A DNA stretch of 64,000 nt from Klebsiella pneumoniae (GTDB taxonomy: Bacteria; Myxococcota_A; UBA796; SXON01): assembly GCA_945861635.1 (NCBI GenBank), contig CAMAWH010000006.1, positions 1 through 64,000 on the forward strand, read 5' to 3'. The position numbers were made by a program, and so were the translations under genes. Positions 62,669 through 64,000 of the stretch are shown here, one piece after another; position 1 is the first letter of the stretch; each line of letters begins with the position of its first letter. The notes under the pieces were generated by a model. The model was not told the origin of the DNA, ran no database searches, and was given only the letters and a program-made list of their open reading frames with translations.

Positions 62669-64000
62669 CTACGGCAATCGCTCGCTTCGAACGTCGCCGC
62701 CGACGCCCGCCCAGCCATCGGGCAAAACTTGCACCAATTCACAATTCCGATCCGTCACCGCTCCCGCTCCCGCCTCGCTACGCCATCCCGACTGCCAATC
62801 GACCAACGTAAGCGCCCGCGCCCGCGCCGCCATCGACCCGTCCGGACTGGGATAGTCGAGCAGCGTAGTGTAAACGGAAAGCGTCCCATCCCCGTTGTCA
62901 ACGAGTTCCACCAACCGTCCTTGCCCGGGCCAATCGACCGTGGACGCCGTCTGAATCTCCCAGAATGCCCCTGCATCCCCGGGAGTTCCGTAGGGAGCGA
63001 TCCGGTTCACATGGTAATGCCCCGCCACCGTGAGCACGACGTTTGGGTACTGCACCAACAGATCCCCCAGCCGGCCACCGCCTTCCATTGGCAACTCGCC
63101 AGTCGCGTAGTGGCTGGTGACGAGGATCAACTCATCGGCCGCCTGCGCGGCAACCAGCGCGGGAATTAGATGCGTGTCACGTTCGGCCTCGGACAGAACA
63201 CCTTCTCCCGGCCCCGCCGGATTTGCGTCCACGGCGATGATCCGCAAGCCCTGCACGGGCGAAGTTGACCACGTCACTGCATTGGTTCGAACGTCGTTCT
63301 CCGTGAATCCGTGCCCGACCGGACCCGGGCTCGCCGGCGAGTCCAGATAGACTGCGGCAAGGTCACTTCGCTCCAGTAGGGCGCGCTCGGCATCGGGCAC
63401 CGTCGTGTCGACAACGGGACCACCTTGCTCCGATAGATCGCGCGTGCCATATGGGGCGTCACTGCCGACCGCGGCGTCGATATAGTCGTCGAGGGCAAAG
63501 TTCCCCTGAACCAGCACATCGTGATTGCCGGCGACGGCGTACCACGGAAACGCCAAGCCAACGGGCGTGAACGCTTCGATAGGATCGTTACAGTCTTCGT
63601 CCAGTTGGGCGTCGTCGCGCCCAGAGTCGGGGCGCAGGCGTGTTCCGTCGAGCGTGTCGCGAAACCACTCCGTCTCATTCTTTTGCGTCGAGTCTGCGTT
63701 ATCTCCCGTGACTAACGCGAAGTCAACACTCACTGTCTGGTGTATCGCATTCACGGCTCGAACCAGCGCATCGAGCGCATGCAGGGCATAGAGTTCCTGA
63801 GGGCGCGCGGCGGACTGCGTCGCCCCCATCGCGTCGCCGTTCATCAATCGCGTCGGAGACTCGGTATCCGCAATCTGCGCATCGGATTCGTGGAAAAACA
63901 TCGCGAGGCTTTTCCGATTCGGTCCCGCGCCTGCGGGGTGGGCTGGCGCCAACTCCTGGCGCAGCGTGTGCGCCTCCCCAGCCCCCTCCGACCAACCGCC
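62669..64000 (-). CDS. Calcineurin-like metallophosphatase (5' partial)
   Basis: At least 443 residues; the frame is open to the right edge, so the N-terminus and any signal are missing. Metal-site motifs: FFHESDAQIADTESPTR (DxQ in place of DxH), FALVTGDNADS, WYAVAGNHDVLVQ, ILVTSHYATGEL and TVAGHYHVNRI. The DxQIADxESP stretch is typical of a secreted metallophosphoesterase subgroup. The tail ends with GVGGDVRSERLP. Substrate unknown. Confidence 0.85.
   Translation of the reverse strand, partial: GGWSEGAGEAHTLRQELAPAHPAGAGPNRKSLAMFFHESDAQIADTESPTRLMNGDAMGATQSAARPQELYALHALDALVRAVNAIHQTVSVDFALVTGDNADSTQKNETEWFRDTLDGTRLRPDSGRDDAQLDEDCNDPIEAFTPVGLAFPWYAVAGNHDVLVQGNFALDDYIDAAVGSDAPYGTRDLSEQGGPVVDTTVPDAERALLERSDLAAVYLDSPASPGPVGHGFTENDVRTNAVTWSTSPVQGLRIIAVDANPAGPGEGVLSEAERDTHLIPALVAAQAADELILVTSHYATGELPMEGGGRLGDLLVQYPNVVLTVAGHYHVNRIAPYGTPGDAGAFWEIQTASTVDWPGQGRLVELVDNGDGTLSVYTTLLDYPSPDGSMAARARALTLVDWQSGWRSEAGAGAVTDRNCELVQVLPDGWAGVGGDVRSERLP

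Overview
The window is about 64 kb of GC-rich bacterial chromosome with very high coding density. Gene content points to a Myxococcota-like lineage (former Deltaproteobacteria). It combines Hanks-type Ser/Thr kinases with PEGA domains, many lipoproteins with Asp/Ser- or Thr-rich linkers, a CotH/lamin-tail secreted protein, TPR proteins, and standard housekeeping genes (glyQ, glyS, ppdK, ileS, purD, purH). The lineage is an inference from domain content; no rRNA is present. Most operons are packed with ATGA, GTGA or TGATG start/stop overlaps. I found no tRNA, rRNA, insertion sequence, prophage or CRISPR array.

Layout. 1-1636: 3' part of a protein built from six-residue charged helical repeats. 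2-2.8 kb: thioesterase-VOC fusion. 2.9-16.9 kb, minus strand: a long run read as membrane protein, glyQ, glyS, ppdK, two large beta-propeller lipoproteins, a GT39-like membrane enzyme and an SDR. 17-20.3 kb: a TM2-like protein with a terminator, tandem 2-hydroxychromene-carboxylate-isomerase-like proteins, a KptA-Nudix fusion and a TetR-like remnant. 20.3-25.5 kb, minus strand: ileS with two uncharacterised genes. 25.5-33.7 kb: a DUF2314 protein, then a minus-strand purine operon (lipoprotein, purH, zinc-ribbon/TPR membrane protein, purD, methyltransferase, HELAH membrane protease-like). 33.8-40.1 kb, plus strand: a pseudokinase with TPR-like C-terminus, a carboxypeptidase-regulatory-like protein, a lipoprotein and an orphan peptide-type solute-binding protein.

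40.1-49.2 kb, minus strand: an 11-12 gene, almost fully overlapping biosynthetic operon. It holds two acyl carrier proteins, two ketosynthases (one fused to a chain-length-factor-like domain), a FabZ-like dehydratase, a CrtI/retinol-saturase-like FAD enzyme, a halogenase-like FAD enzyme, a polysaccharide-deacetylase-like protein, a DUF2062 membrane protein, an MBL-like protein and a lipoprotein. It resembles aryl-polyene or other type II polyene clusters but lacks ketoreductase, AMP ligase and exporter. A secreted protein made of six 16-residue two-cysteine repeats sits just upstream. 49.3-64 kb: a receiver-HATPase protein without a phosphoacceptor His, an Asp-Ser lipoprotein, an SPFH protein, a Cys-motif membrane protein, the CotH protein, an active-looking kinase co-transcribed with a TPR-PEGA-TonB-receptor fusion, a tiny Lys-rich protein, a GNAT protein, recX and a truncated metallophosphatase.

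The most unusual items are the Cys-pair repeat protein, the KptA-Nudix fusion with altered catalytic residues, the compact ketosynthase operon, the TPR-PEGA-TonB receptor beside its kinase, and a recurring set of lipoproteins with signal sequences of only 8-10 residues.
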